From Burkholderiaceae bacterium (lineage in GTDB: Bacteria > Pseudomonadota > Gammaproteobacteria > Burkholderiales > Burkholderiaceae_C): a DNA stretch of 64,000 nt. Shown in pieces: positions 26,006 to 33,965 of this stretch. Both the position numbers and the translations under genes were made by a program. The stretch spans positions 171,301 through 235,300 of the forward strand of contig SCRU01000059.1 of the NCBI GenBank assembly GCA_004323695.1, given 5' to 3'. Numbering within the stretch: position 1 is the stretch's first letter; each line of letters starts with the position of its first letter. The notes under the pieces were generated by a model, which ran no database searches, was not told the origin of the DNA, and worked only from the letters and a program-made list of their open reading frames with translations.

Positions 26006-26083
26006 GGGGTGGACGCTTGATAGTGAGCCGTGGCCAAGCGAACGGCCGGCGACCGTTCGTTCAACCAATGCAGGAAGACCTGT

Positions 26084-26290
26084 TCAAGGACGGTTGCGCT
26101 TGGCCGCCCTGGCCGGCTTCAATTCGGGTGCGCTACGGGCGCTTTCCGTCTTGGCCGCCAGTGGACCCGATGCAGTTTTCTTTTTGCCGAAAAAAATATC
26201 CCTGCCTGAAAAAGCCAGAGTTCCGACGAGAACACCGATACCCAAAGCGAGAGCGATGATGGCGAGAATGGCGATAACGGTTGAGTTCAT
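26084..26290 (-). CDS. small single-pass membrane protein, 68 aa
   Basis: MNSTVIAILAIIALALGIG starts a membrane helix of about 27 residues, followed by a basic Lys/Ala/Pro tail. I use the ATG at 26290; an in-frame start 48 bp upstream would precede the helix with a polar stretch. Lies between the DUF4031 gene and the lipoprotein gene. Confidence 0.55.
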   Translation of the reverse strand: MNSTVIAILAIIALALGIGVLVGTLAFSGRDIFFGKKKTASGPLAAKTESARSAPELKPARAAKRNRP

Positions 26291-26345
26291 TTGTTTGCTG
26301 TGAGTTGTGAAGTGGTGGATTGGTTGGCTGAGAACCAATAGGCGA

Positions 26346-26684
26346 TTACGAGCTGTTCACTGAAGCCGCCTTGAGCTTTTCACGCTCTGTCAAAATGCCT
26401 GACCATGGGTCATCTGGTTTGCCCAGAGATCCGGTGAGCCTGCGGCGCATGGTCATGGCACTGGCTTGGCGCCAGGTGATTTCGGTTGCGCCAGCTCGCA
26501 CGGCCATCGCCCTCTTGGACAGAGCAATGTCGTAGTGGCTGTCGTGCTTCGGTGGGGATTGATGCCAGCGCCTGGCCACGCCGATTCTGTCGGCCATGGC
26601 GTGCAGTTCTTCGTCCGAGTCGGCCAGCATGTGGCACATGACCATCCGCCCGAATTTCGCCTTCATGTTGTCGACGTAGACCAT
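26346..26684 (-). CDS. DUF4031 domain protein
   Basis: The 112-residue protein begins MVYVDNM and continues with MVMCHMLADSDEELHAMA, IGVARRWHQ and HYDIALSKRAMAVRAGA, the complete DUF4031 pattern found in many phages and actinobacterial/proteobacterial genomes. Conserved Cys, His and Asp residues hint at an enzyme, but the activity is unknown. It lies 6 bp after its upstream neighbour in a packed operon. Confidence 0.85.
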   Translation of the reverse strand: MVYVDNMKAKFGRMVMCHMLADSDEELHAMADRIGVARRWHQSPPKHDSHYDIALSKRAMAVRAGATEITWRQASAMTMRRRLTGSLGKPDDPWSGILTEREKLKAASVNSS

Positions 26685-26689
26685 GGCAG

Positions 26690-26893
26690 TTACTCGCTTG
26701 GCCGCTTCGCGGCGGCCAGATCTGCGTCTGACAAGCCCAGGTACTCCTGGTGCTTTTCGTAGAGCTGGCCGCGCCCCATGAAAGTGGCGTCATTGAGAAA
26801 CACATCGAATCGCCTAAGCTCGATCTGGTCACCCGGAGGCAATTTGGCGCGAATGCGCGTGTTGCGACGTTCAGCCCCGCCGTCGTTCAGCAT
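26690..26893 (-). CDS. small hypothetical protein, 67 aa
   Basis: The ATG at 26893 overlaps the upstream TGA by one base (TGATG), so I use it instead of an earlier in-frame start. The protein is charged and soluble, with a C-terminal YEKHQEYLGLSDADLAAAK helix. Function unknown. Confidence 0.55.
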   Translation of the reverse strand: MLNDGGAERRNTRIRAKLPPGDQIELRRFDVFLNDATFMGRGQLYEKHQEYLGLSDADLAAAKRPSE

Positions 26894-27534
26894 CAAAGCG
26901 CTCCCACGCCGGGGACATGGACAGTTGCCCCCTCGCGAAGCGACGGATCCTGCGCGGCCCATTCGCGGTCGCTGATTTGCTGCTCGTGATTGGAGGCTGG
27001 AACCGGTGCAAACACCGGTTCCGTGTAGCTGGCCGACTTCAGGAACTTGCCCTTCGGCGCATCGGGCTGGTCGCTTGCTGACTTCATGACCATCGTGGGG
27101 TATTCCCCCTCGAAGTACACGTGCGTGACGCCTTTGTCGGCGTGCTTGGCGATCGTCGCCTGCTTGTCAGCCTCGTCCTTGATGAATCGGGTCATGACAC
27201 CGTCCAACACGGCGTTCATGTCCGCATCGGCGTCGAGCCCCATCAGATGGTGCCCGCCGTAGCCGAATACGTGCATGTCGCACAGGGCGTCGCGTACTCC
27301 ATGAACGTCAACGGGTTTGACGGCCTTGGCTGCTACCAATTTCAAGGAATTGACAGCTTGCTTGATCAAATCTGGATCGGCACCGAGGGCCACAGCCAGT
27401 TCACCAAACTCATCTGGGATATTCAGAACTTGTTTGCGCACGCGATCGAAGTCGATGTTGCTCGCGTTGCCTCGTGGGTTGCCGAAGGCGGTGTTCATGG
27501 CGGCGACGCGCTGGAAGTTGGTTTTGTTGCTCAT
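26893..27534 (-). CDS. MazG/PRA-PH-like NTP pyrophosphohydrolase domain protein
   Basis: The 213-residue protein has AAGGAA before the ATG. Its first 130 residues resemble phage MazG-like all-alpha pyrophosphohydrolases: FGNPRG, EFGELAVALG for the E-x-x-E metal site, and RDALCDMHVFGYGG with DADADMNAVLDGV for the D-x-x-D/E part. The C-terminal third (VTHVYFEGEYPTMVMKS) resembles the phosphorylated-substrate tail seen in phage versions. It would hydrolyse (d)NTPs or related nucleotides to monophosphates. Confidence 0.65.
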   Translation of the reverse strand: MSNKTNFQRVAAMNTAFGNPRGNASNIDFDRVRKQVLNIPDEFGELAVALGADPDLIKQAVNSLKLVAAKAVKPVDVHGVRDALCDMHVFGYGGHHLMGLDADADMNAVLDGVMTRFIKDEADKQATIAKHADKGVTHVYFEGEYPTMVMKSASDQPDAPKGKFLKSASYTEPVFAPVPASNHEQQISDREWAAQDPSLREGATVHVPGVGAL

Positions 27535-27564
27535 GTGGTTCCTTGGTTAAATAATTTGTCGGTG

Positions 27565-27657
27565 TCAGGTCACTGCGTCAGAGAAGTTCACGGAGGCGGC
27601 CTTGCGGTTGCCCAACACCTCGACGGCTTGGGCGTACAACGGGTCTTTGGAGGTCAT
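27565..27657 (-). CDS. 30-aa coupled small ORF
   Basis: ATG overlaps the upstream TGA (ATGA) and the frame encodes MTSKDPLYAQAVEVLGNRKA plus ten residues. DPLY-x-x-AVE and the following K-A-S resemble the first helix of FtsK-gamma-type winged helices, but the rest of that domain is absent. It could be a real leader or small protein, or a remnant. Confidence 0.35.
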   Translation of the reverse strand: MTSKDPLYAQAVEVLGNRKAASVNFSDAVT

Positions 27658-28172
27658 GCAAGGCTCCCCGTTGCAGAACGGGTATACAGCGGCACCAAGC
27701 CATGGACCTTGATCCCGGAAATGTTGCAGTCCTCGGCCTGACCAAGGCGTGCGGCGATTTCGATATCACGAGGATCAACCCATGCCGCGGGCTGTAGTTC
27801 TGGCGCATCTGATTCACCTGCTGTCAAGCCTGCGTCCACCAGAACGGATTGCCTGGTCTCGCGGTCCAGGTCGTGTGCAATGGCCCCAATACCCCGTTTG
27901 CGCAGTGCGTCGATTGCATCGGCCGCGTCCTTGCGCCCCTTGTCGTATCCGCGGTCGAAGTCGCTTGTGATGGGGTACTGGCTATGGATCACGGCCCAGG
28001 TGCGGGCCTGGCGAAGCGCGGTGTCGAACACAAGAGCGACGCGCGTACCATCTGTCGTTGCCGGCTCAGCGATACCGGCGTGCCGGAATGTGGCGCCATC
28101 GATTTCGTCGATTGCTTGAGCAAGGCGACGCAAGGCCTGCGAGACGGAGTTCAGCTGGCCCACGGCGATCAC
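27654..28172 (-). CDS. hypothetical protein, 172 aa
   Basis: A GTG start overlaps the upstream TGA (GTGA). The protein is soluble and predicted helical in residues 1-110 (SQALRRLAQAIDEID, DRGYDKGRKDAADAIDALRK), with an acidic linker after that. No family recognised. Confidence 0.55.
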   Translation of the reverse strand: MIAVGQLNSVSQALRRLAQAIDEIDGATFRHAGIAEPATTDGTRVALVFDTALRQARTWAVIHSQYPITSDFDRGYDKGRKDAADAIDALRKRGIGAIAHDLDRETRQSVLVDAGLTAGESDAPELQPAAWVDPRDIEIAARLGQAEDCNISGIKVHGLVPLYTRSATGSLA

Positions 28173-28597
28173 GGTGCATCTCCTGGCGCTTCCGGAGGCA
28201 CCAGGCCGACAGTGATTCCTGCTTCGCCGGCGTCATCTTTGGGCCCAGCCTGAAACCGCACAGCGAAGCTTTGACCTATGCTGTGTTCGGCCTTCACGAG
28301 GAAGTCGTCCACTGCTTCTTGGATATTGGCCGGATCGAGCGAACCCTTGATGCAAGCGATAGATCCTGCCAAGACGTTATTGCCTTCACTGTCGTACTGG
28401 CCGCTCACCCAGTATTGCTGGTATTCGGAGTCGTATTCCACCCGGACCACAGCTACGTGTGGCCGGTACTCTTTTGTGGCCACATTTTTCAGGATGCTGC
28501 CTCTGATCCAACCGCGTGAGCACAAGCACTCGATGATCGCGTTGGCCTTCTCGTCCTGGCCCAGCAGCAGGCGTTCGCGTTCAATTTTTGTGGTCAT
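28169..28597 (-). CDS. hypothetical protein, 142 aa
   Basis: GGAGA precedes the ATG, which overlaps the upstream stop by one base. The protein is an alpha/beta soluble domain with a central beta region (VAVVRVEYDSEYQQYWVSG). No family recognised. Confidence 0.55.
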   Translation of the reverse strand: MTTKIERERLLLGQDEKANAIIECLCSRGWIRGSILKNVATKEYRPHVAVVRVEYDSEYQQYWVSGQYDSEGNNVLAGSIACIKGSLDPANIQEAVDDFLVKAEHSIGQSFAVRFQAGPKDDAGEAGITVGLVPPEAPGDAP

Positions 28598-28890
28598 CAG
28601 AATTTCTCCGAATGCCCATCAGCCGAATCATTTGCAGATGGGTCGCGCTGATCTTCGACATCCCCGGAAAGCTCTACGCGAGCGAGCCAGTCTTTCCTCA
28701 CCGCGAAGATCTGCGCAGTAGAGGAGCTGTTGCCGATCGGTGTCATGTGGACCAGTCCGTGCTCTTCATCCTTGATGGCTTCCCAAAGATGGTTACCGAG
28801 GCTGTCACCGCCGAGGACCTGGTGGTCATTTATGATCGCCACGGTGTCCCCGCGTTTGACAGGTCCTTCAGAACACTTGATGTTGATCAT
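28597..28890 (-). CDS. hypothetical protein, 97 aa
   Basis: I use the ATG at 28890, 8 bp after GAGAG; a GTG three codons earlier is possible. A beta-rich core (VKRGDTVAIINDHQVLGG, LVHMTPIG) suggests a small barrel-like domain. A polar C-terminal tail follows. Function unknown. Confidence 0.5.
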   Translation of the reverse strand: MINIKCSEGPVKRGDTVAIINDHQVLGGDSLGNHLWEAIKDEEHGLVHMTPIGNSSSTAQIFAVRKDWLARVELSGDVEDQRDPSANDSADGHSEKF

Positions 28891-28923
28891 TTGATTCACT
28901 CTCGAATGAGTACCAGGAACTCT

Positions 28924-29205
28924 TCAATGCCGCGCCTGGAGGTGCTTGGCAATGAGCTGGTTGATGGCGTCGAGCGTGGCCGGCAGGGGATTGCCCTCAA
29001 CGATTTTTTCCGGGTCGATCAGCCCGTGCGATGAAAGCAGCGTGTCGATCATTTGCTGCGCTGTCGCCATGCGGAATTGGTTCATGAGCAGGGCGCGCAA
29101 GGCCCCCAGCTGGATCGTGACTGGAGTGTCATCACTGCATCCGCCCATGGCGCTGATATCGATGGTTTGCTGAACGCTAGGGGTAGAAGGGCGTGTGAAG
29201 TTCAT
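28924..29205 (-). CDS. hypothetical protein, 93 aa
   Basis: AGGA lies 5 bp before the ATG. The C-terminal 60 residues look like two or three amphipathic helices (ALRALLMNQFRMATAQQMID). No recognised family. Confidence 0.5.
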   Translation of the reverse strand: MNFTRPSTPSVQQTIDISAMGGCSDDTPVTIQLGALRALLMNQFRMATAQQMIDTLLSSHGLIDPEKIVEGNPLPATLDAINQLIAKHLQARH

Positions 29206-29248
29206 GAAATCCTGCGATCTGCATCTTGAAAATGTCGGACAGGCTCCG

Positions 29249-29491
29249 TCAGGCCCGGGGCGAATTTGTCCTGGATTCGGGGATGGTCTGCCCGGGTGAG
29301 CGAACGTCCTCGCAGGCCGCCTCGAAGGACCCTACCCACGCAACGCTGCCATCCATGCGGCACACATTCCACTCGCTCAGACGCCCGTTTGCCCGGTTTG
29401 GGAGCTCCTGATGAATGGTGGCGATCAGCTCCCCGTCCTCGTAGGCGTTGTGTTGCCCGTTCATTGCAATGATCTCGATCGCTTTGCTCAT
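29249..29491 (-). CDS. hypothetical protein, 80 aa
   Basis: The ATG overlaps the stop of the ASCH gene (ATGA). The compact domain, with YEDGELIATIHQELPN, WNVCRMDGSVAWVGSFEAA, resembles small phage DUFs of unknown role. Confidence 0.5.
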   Translation of the reverse strand: MSKAIEIIAMNGQHNAYEDGELIATIHQELPNRANGRLSEWNVCRMDGSVAWVGSFEAACEDVRSPGQTIPESRTNSPRA

Positions 29492-29940
29492 TTCGCGTCT
29501 CTCGTGACTTCTTGAAAAAGCCCGGGCTGCAGCGCAGAGGCCGACATAGCAGAGCTATCGGGTTCCTCGAAAAAGCCCAGGCTGCCGCGCAGCGGACGCC
29601 ATGGCAGAGGCTTCGGGTTTGCCAGCACGAACCCGTAGGGGCCGGTGAACCACGGAGAGAGGCTCTTTTGAGTGCAGTCGATCAAATCGACTTGCCCGAC
29701 GATGCCCCCGAGTTGTAAATCCTTGAACCCGGGGAAATTTCCCCACAAGGGTTCTTCTTCTCCCATGCGTGCGCAGCGCGCAAAGAAAACGGCGTCCTCG
29801 TACTCATATCTTTTGCAGGAGCCGCTGGCATGGATCAGCACCGGCCCTCGCACCTTGGTGCTCCAGGTGCGGTTCTCGATGTTCTTGCCGCCGTGGATGA
29901 TCATCCAGGCCCAAGGTTGGCGTACAGACAAAGTCAGCAT
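29488..29940 (-). CDS. ASCH-domain protein with duplicated C-terminal tail
   Basis: From the ATG at 29940, MLTLSVRQPWAWMIIHGGK, NIENRTW and GPVLIHASG form the start of an ASCH domain, a PUA-like fold that binds RNA or modified nucleobases. GGIVGQVDLIDC and the WFTGPYGFVL segment complete it. The tail contains a tandem DNA duplication of about 55 bp (29514-29626 region), giving two related peptides, SLGFFEE and PGLFQE. The start of the coding part lies 11 bp before the XRE gene's stop, so the two are closely linked. Confidence 0.78.
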   Translation of the reverse strand: MLTLSVRQPWAWMIIHGGKNIENRTWSTKVRGPVLIHASGSCKRYEYEDAVFFARCARMGEEEPLWGNFPGFKDLQLGGIVGQVDLIDCTQKSLSPWFTGPYGFVLANPKPLPWRPLRGSLGFFEEPDSSAMSASALQPGLFQEVTRDAK

Positions 29941-29950
29941 GATCGGTGGC

Positions 29951-30259
29951 TCAGTGTTTTGTCTGCGAAGGGGAATTACCAAGGGATTGCTCGGCGTGGC
30001 GGCGCTCGAAGTCGCGTTCGACCTGGAAAATCAAGCTGGACAGGCGAATACCGAGCAGGCGACAGACCAGGGACGCCTTCACCAAGGTGAACTTGCGCCC
30101 GTTCTCCAGCTCGGACAGCGCGCTCAATGAAACCCCGGTGCGCTCGGAGACGCCGTGCAGCGTCAGGCGCTTGTCGAGTCGGCGCTTGCGCACGAGCTCG
30201 CCGAACAAGGCCAGATCGATTCCATCAGGATGGACGGGGTGGCTCTTTCTTGCGTTCAT
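29951..30259 (-). CDS. XRE-family helix-turn-helix regulator
   Basis: The ATG at 30259 overlaps the TGA of the upstream gene and gives 102 residues. Residues about 18-75 form a Cro/CI-type HTH: LFGELVRKRRLDKRLTLHG, then SERTGVSLSALSELENG and KASLVCRLLGI. It is probably a DNA-binding autoregulator. As it sits inside the operon, its target could be the operon promoter or a remote site. Confidence 0.85.
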   Translation of the reverse strand: MNARKSHPVHPDGIDLALFGELVRKRRLDKRLTLHGVSERTGVSLSALSELENGRKFTLVKASLVCRLLGIRLSSLIFQVERDFERRHAEQSLGNSPSQTKH

Positions 30260-30936
30260 GCCGGCTCCACCTGTCCCCACGTCTGGGTGCAAACCCTCTG
30301 GCAGGCCTCGATATCCAGGCGATTGCTGCGATCGCGAATCCTGGACTCCATATCCAGCCAGTAGGGGGTGGGGCGTTGGCCGACGGTGCGCACAACCGCC
30401 TCGATGTTGTCCGGGCCGATACCTCCGGCGTAGCCTACGATGCGCTTGGCCTCGCCACTCGCGAGCGGCCAGCGCTCGGGGGTTTGGCCGCGCCCGCCGG
30501 AGCAGTCGAAAAGCCACTTAACGTCGCCCGAGTCTGGGAAGTGGTCCGGGTTGCGGCATTGCAAAATTGGCGTGATGCCAAACCGGGCGGCCCATCTTGC
30601 GATCTCCTTGGGGTTCACCTTGGCATCGTTGGTGTTGATCTGGGCCCTGGTGAACATCCCGGAGTTCAGGATCGGGTGCAGCTCTGGCACGTCCCCAAAC
30701 TTGATCAGGTCACGGCTGTAGGCCCCACAGATGTGGGCCGACAGTTTGAGGCCGCTGAAACGCAGCGAATTGATGAAGGCGTGGCTGGGAAAGCGCGGCT
30801 GGCCGCGGCGCTCCGGCGAGAGCAGGATTCCCCACTCCACGGGGAAGCAACGGGCAATGTCGCGCATGTCGAACAGGTTTGTCGAGTCGTCGGCACCGGT
30901 GAGGGTGATGAACGCTGGCGGGTTGAGTAGTGACAT
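30256..30936 (-). CDS. TrpF-like TIM-barrel protein of phage/plasmid type
   Basis: The 226-residue protein has AGGAG 8 bp before the ATG. FITLTGADDSTN, VEWGILLSP, LKLSAHICG, ITPILQCRN, VKWLFDCSGGRG and IVGYAGGIGPDN have the spaced beta-strand ends and glycine-rich phosphate-binding loop expected of a phosphoribosylanthranilate isomerase-like barrel. It is not in a tryptophan operon, so I do not assign trpF activity. The substrate may be another phosphoribosyl compound. Confidence 0.55.
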   Translation of the reverse strand: MSLLNPPAFITLTGADDSTNLFDMRDIARCFPVEWGILLSPERRGQPRFPSHAFINSLRFSGLKLSAHICGAYSRDLIKFGDVPELHPILNSGMFTRAQINTNDAKVNPKEIARWAARFGITPILQCRNPDHFPDSGDVKWLFDCSGGRGQTPERWPLASGEAKRIVGYAGGIGPDNIEAVVRTVGQRPTPYWLDMESRIRDRSNRLDIEACQRVCTQTWGQVEPA

Positions 30937-30957
30937 GTGAATAACTCCTGAGAACTT

Positions 30958-31548
30958 TCAGATCTGGGAGCGCAGCGCGTCGGCCAACGCCACAAAGCCG
31001 ACCCCCATGAAATCGTGGACATTGACGGTGAAGGCGCGCCACTGGCTTGTGAGGTTGGAGCAGATGGCCACGCGCGGGCCTTGCTCATTGCCGGGTTGAA
31101 GCCCGGCCCAACTCATCACGGCGCGAGGCAGCGCCGAGCTCTCTCCGAGGTAGCAGGCTCCGTGTGGGCGCAGCTTGAGCATGCCGGGGTTCATTTCGCG
31201 ATGCAGTTCGCACAGCACCCCCAGCGCGCTGTGGCGCCCCTGGGCCTCAAGCAGGCGATGGCGCGAGCCTTGGCGAAAGCGCCCGGATTGCAAGGCGTTG
31301 GCCCACAACAGCGCAATGTCGCGGCGCATTTGGGTGCCAGCCGGCGCAACGCCGGCATCGCGTTCACTGGCGCAGGTCGGCGAGATCATGGAAAACGGCG
31401 CCTTGGCATTAGCCTCGACGCGGCTGGTGCCGATGGCCGAGGTGCAAACGAATTTGCCGCCGTAGCGAGAGGCGAAGACGCGGGTGGGCAATTGAGTCTT
31501 TTGAGCCACTCGGGCCGTGTAGTCGTGCTCGATCAAACCTTCAAACAT
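30958..31548 (-). CDS. hypothetical protein, 196 aa
   Basis: First gene of the minus-strand run, with GGAAA before the ATG. The soluble protein has several Cys and His residues and segments such as NVHDFMGVGFVALADALRS at the C-terminus. No family recognised. Confidence 0.55.
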   Translation of the reverse strand: MFEGLIEHDYTARVAQKTQLPTRVFASRYGGKFVCTSAIGTSRVEANAKAPFSMISPTCASERDAGVAPAGTQMRRDIALLWANALQSGRFRQGSRHRLLEAQGRHSALGVLCELHREMNPGMLKLRPHGACYLGESSALPRAVMSWAGLQPGNEQGPRVAICSNLTSQWRAFTVNVHDFMGVGFVALADALRSQI

Positions 31549-32223
31549 TGAATTTCCAGCTTGGTGAAATGTCGATGAAAAGCTAATGGTTCGTGCAGAT
31601 ATTACGACAGGAAACCAAAAAGCGCTAGGTCAGAATGGTATCAAAGCGAAAATCAACCCCGCAGTGCATGCCGCCTCAAGAGCCCATGATTGCGACGCTT
31701 AGGGCAAATGTGCGGTATATCATCGGTAATGAAGCTTCCCACGCATCCTGGATGAATTCCCGTGGGCGCTTCAATCCCGCAAATCACATTCAGACGTGAC
31801 CACCTATCAGCAGGAAAATTCCTTGCGGTTCAGGCTCCTGCATACATAAGTCATGTCAGCAGTTGTGATCCCATTGGGGGAGATACCTGATGTAGCCGTA
31901 CCGGTGGGAGTGGCGCTCCAGCAGGCATTTCCTGCCCACGTGCCGGGCATGATTGGTTCTGCAAAACCTGTTGCCGGCGAATGAATGTTCATGGGGGTAA
32001 TGGGCCGAGTGGTGACAACGATCCCTGCGGATAAAGTTGCCATTGGCAGATTTTCCTAATAGGGAGTGTGACGCGAGAGCAGATTCCCACGGCCTTGCCT
32101 TGATGGACGAGGCGAGGTTTGTTGCGTAACTCAATGATATACCGTGGTTATCATCCTCTTGTACTGAAGCAATGCCTGCATCGTCGGCACGGCTAACCAC
32201 CGCGGTGCATGTGTTGCAACACC
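31549..32223. other. AT-richer region between divergent operons
   Basis: About 675 bp with lower GC than either side. The first 258 bp show no coding frame. Between 31807 and 32290 two overlapping minus-strand frames exist, neither convincing. Confidence 0.4.
31807..32043 (-). CDS. doubtful small protein, 78 aa
   Basis: This frame has plausible amino-acid composition (GTWAGNACWSATPTGTA, TADMTYVCRS) with a Cys-bracketed end vaguely like PilV tip segments. It lacks a ribosome-binding site and overlaps a longer frame of worse composition. It could be a decayed fragment. Confidence 0.25.
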   Translation of the reverse strand: MATLSAGIVVTTRPITPMNIHSPATGFAEPIMPGTWAGNACWSATPTGTATSGISPNGITTADMTYVCRSLNRKEFSC

Positions 32224-32253
32224 TTGACCAATTGGTTCCTGCCGTACTATTAT
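32224..32253 (+). promoter_or_regulatory. promoter for Nuc-type PLD gene
   Basis: TTGACC and TATTAT with 18 bp spacing, 45 bp before the start codon. This is one of the best sigma70-type matches in the window and may serve the whole plus-strand run to 41162. Confidence 0.6.
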
Positions 32254-32298
32254 CACGGCGCAATGTAGCCTCTTGATATTTATTTTTCAACGTACCTC

Positions 32299-32943
32299 AT
32301 GAACCACAAAAACCACTCTCGTTTATCTTTGCCTGCCAAAGCGTTTTCCCTTTGCCTTGGCGCTCTCGTGCTGGCGGCCGCACCGCTGGCTCACGCCTGG
32401 AGCGGCAACGCCATCTTCAAGGCGGCCCAGCAGGTGGCCGAGCCCGGCTCTACCGTGGTGGCGGCTACCGGCCAGGTTGAATACGCCTTCTCGCCGCGCG
32501 GCGGTGGCCAGGCGCTAGTGCTCAAGGCCATCAATTCCGCCCGCTCTTCCATCCTGGTAATGGCCTATTCGTTCACAAGCGCCCCGATCACCAGAGCGCT
32601 GCTGGCAGCGCACGCTCGTGGCGTCAATGTCGGGGTGGTGGTGGACTACAAGGAGAACATCGAGGAAGACCGCAGCGGCCGCGCACGCGCGGCTTTGAGC
32701 GCCTTGGCCAACGCTGGCATCGCGGTTCGTACCCTTGCTGCCTACCCGATTGCTCACGACAAAGTCATCATCGTTGACCAGAGCACGGTGGAGACTGGCA
32801 GCTTCAATTACTCGCGAGCGGCTGAGATGTCCAACAGCGAGAACGTGATCGTGCTGTGGAACAACCCACAGCTCGCGCATGGCTTCCTGTCACACTGGGA
32901 GCGCAACTGGCAGGAAGGCCAACCATTCAAGCTTGGGTATTGA
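32299..32943 (+). CDS. exported phospholipase D-family nuclease (Nuc-like)
   Basis: The 214-residue protein has a signal peptide (about 1-33, ending AHAW) and a single PLD catalytic motif HDKVIIVDQSTVETGSFNYS, the HxKx4D of the Nuc subfamily. Members such as plasmid pKM101 Nuc are periplasmic DNA endonucleases that act as dimers. Plasmids with conjugation genes often carry one. The WERNWQEG end is also typical. Confidence 0.88.
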   Translation: MNHKNHSRLSLPAKAFSLCLGALVLAAAPLAHAWSGNAIFKAAQQVAEPGSTVVAATGQVEYAFSPRGGGQALVLKAINSARSSILVMAYSFTSAPITRALLAAHARGVNVGVVVDYKENIEEDRSGRARAALSALANAGIAVRTLAAYPIAHDKVIIVDQSTVETGSFNYSRAAEMSNSENVIVLWNNPQLAHGFLSHWERNWQEGQPFKLGY

Positions 32944-33032
32944 GCCTTGGGCCGGGGAGTGGCGGCGCAAGTCAGACCCAATCTCGTTCGCCGTCTGAGC
33001 TGTTAATCGTGTCCAAACCGAAGGAATTAATC

Positions 33033-33494
33033 TTGAACCAGGAACTGCGTATATTTCACGATGACGGGATCATTCCCACAGGGGACTGGATCTGGGTGTT
33101 TGGCTCCAACCTCAAGGGGATTCACGGCAAGGGTGCGGCCAAGGTGGCCCGGGTCAATTTCCGGGCTGAATACGGCGTTGGTGACGGGCCAACGGGGCGA
33201 GCCTACGCTATCCCCACCAAAGACCGACAGATCAAGTCGCTGCCCCTCGCGGACATTGCCGCCAGCGTGGCCCGATTCCTGGAATATGCCGCGCAGCAGC
33301 CCAAGACGAGGTTCTTCGTGACGGCCATCGGCACGCAGCTGGCCGGATACAGCAATGACCAGATCGGCCCGATGTTCGCGGATGCACCGGCGAACTGCGC
33401 TCTGCCGGCGCAGTGGCGCGTTTATGGCACCCAGCCGCGGCGGGCGATAGCTCCTGATCAGGACAAGACAACACTCAGGAGCGAGGCGTCATGA
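33033..33494 (+). CDS. macro-domain-like phage/plasmid protein
   Basis: I place the start at TTG 33033, 7 bp after AAGGA; GTG at 33009 is also possible. WIWVFGSNLKGIHGKGAAK, AYAIPTKD and FFVTAIGTQLAGYSNDQIG are the conserved blocks of a family common in phages, which I associate with a macro-domain-like fold (A1S_2505-like). ADP-ribose or nucleotide-derivative binding is possible. Its stop overlaps the next ATG. Confidence 0.6.
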   Translation: MNQELRIFHDDGIIPTGDWIWVFGSNLKGIHGKGAAKVARVNFRAEYGVGDGPTGRAYAIPTKDRQIKSLPLADIAASVARFLEYAAQQPKTRFFVTAIGTQLAGYSNDQIGPMFADAPANCALPAQWRVYGTQPRRAIAPDQDKTTLRSEAS

Positions 33495-33922
33495 GTACAA
33501 AAGAGCGGGCTTTGCCCGAGCCCCAACAAGCGAATGACCAGGCAGCGCCTGTTGCGTGGATGAAGCACCAGGAGCCTTATCAGCCGAAGATCATCTTGGG
33601 GCCGATTCGGCCACACAACGATGACGGCGCGCCGGACATGGGGTTCGAGCCGCTGTATGTGGCGGCGGCTGTTTCGGCTCGGCAACAAGCCGACAAGGAG
33701 ATTGCGGCGCTGCGCGAGGCCCTTCAGTTCTATGCCGGTGGAGCGCATTTCCTGCGCTCCGACCCCGATGCTTGGGACACCGTGAGCGGCGAGCCTCAGA
33801 ACTACTACTGCGACGAAGCCGGAACGGCCACCATCGAAGACGGGACTTTTGCAAGGTTGGTGCTGGAAGGGGAGCACGTCGATTTTTCTGACGACGACAG
33901 CAGCGCCATTTCGCCGACGTAG
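33491..33922 (+). CDS. hypothetical protein, 143 aa
   Basis: The ATG overlaps the previous stop (ATGA), with AGGAGCGAGG upstream. Residues about 65-85 form a helix (SARQQADKEIAALREALQF), followed by an acidic region. The arrangement is like phage proteins of the Ead/Ea22 type, but I do not assign a family. Confidence 0.55.
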   Translation: MSTKERALPEPQQANDQAAPVAWMKHQEPYQPKIILGPIRPHNDDGAPDMGFEPLYVAAAVSARQQADKEIAALREALQFYAGGAHFLRSDPDAWDTVSGEPQNYYCDEAGTATIEDGTFARLVLEGEHVDFSDDDSSAISPT

Positions 33923-33965
33923 GCGGCACAGGGCGGCCAACCAATCCTATTGAGAATTCATCAAC

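Noticed and set aside
30256..30936. Calling the barrel protein trpF
   Set aside because: The resemblance is fold-level only and there is no tryptophan pathway context.
31856..32290. 144-codon minus-strand frame before the Nuc-like gene
   Set aside because: It covers a good plus-strand promoter, has Cys/His/Arg-heavy composition and no ribosome-binding site.
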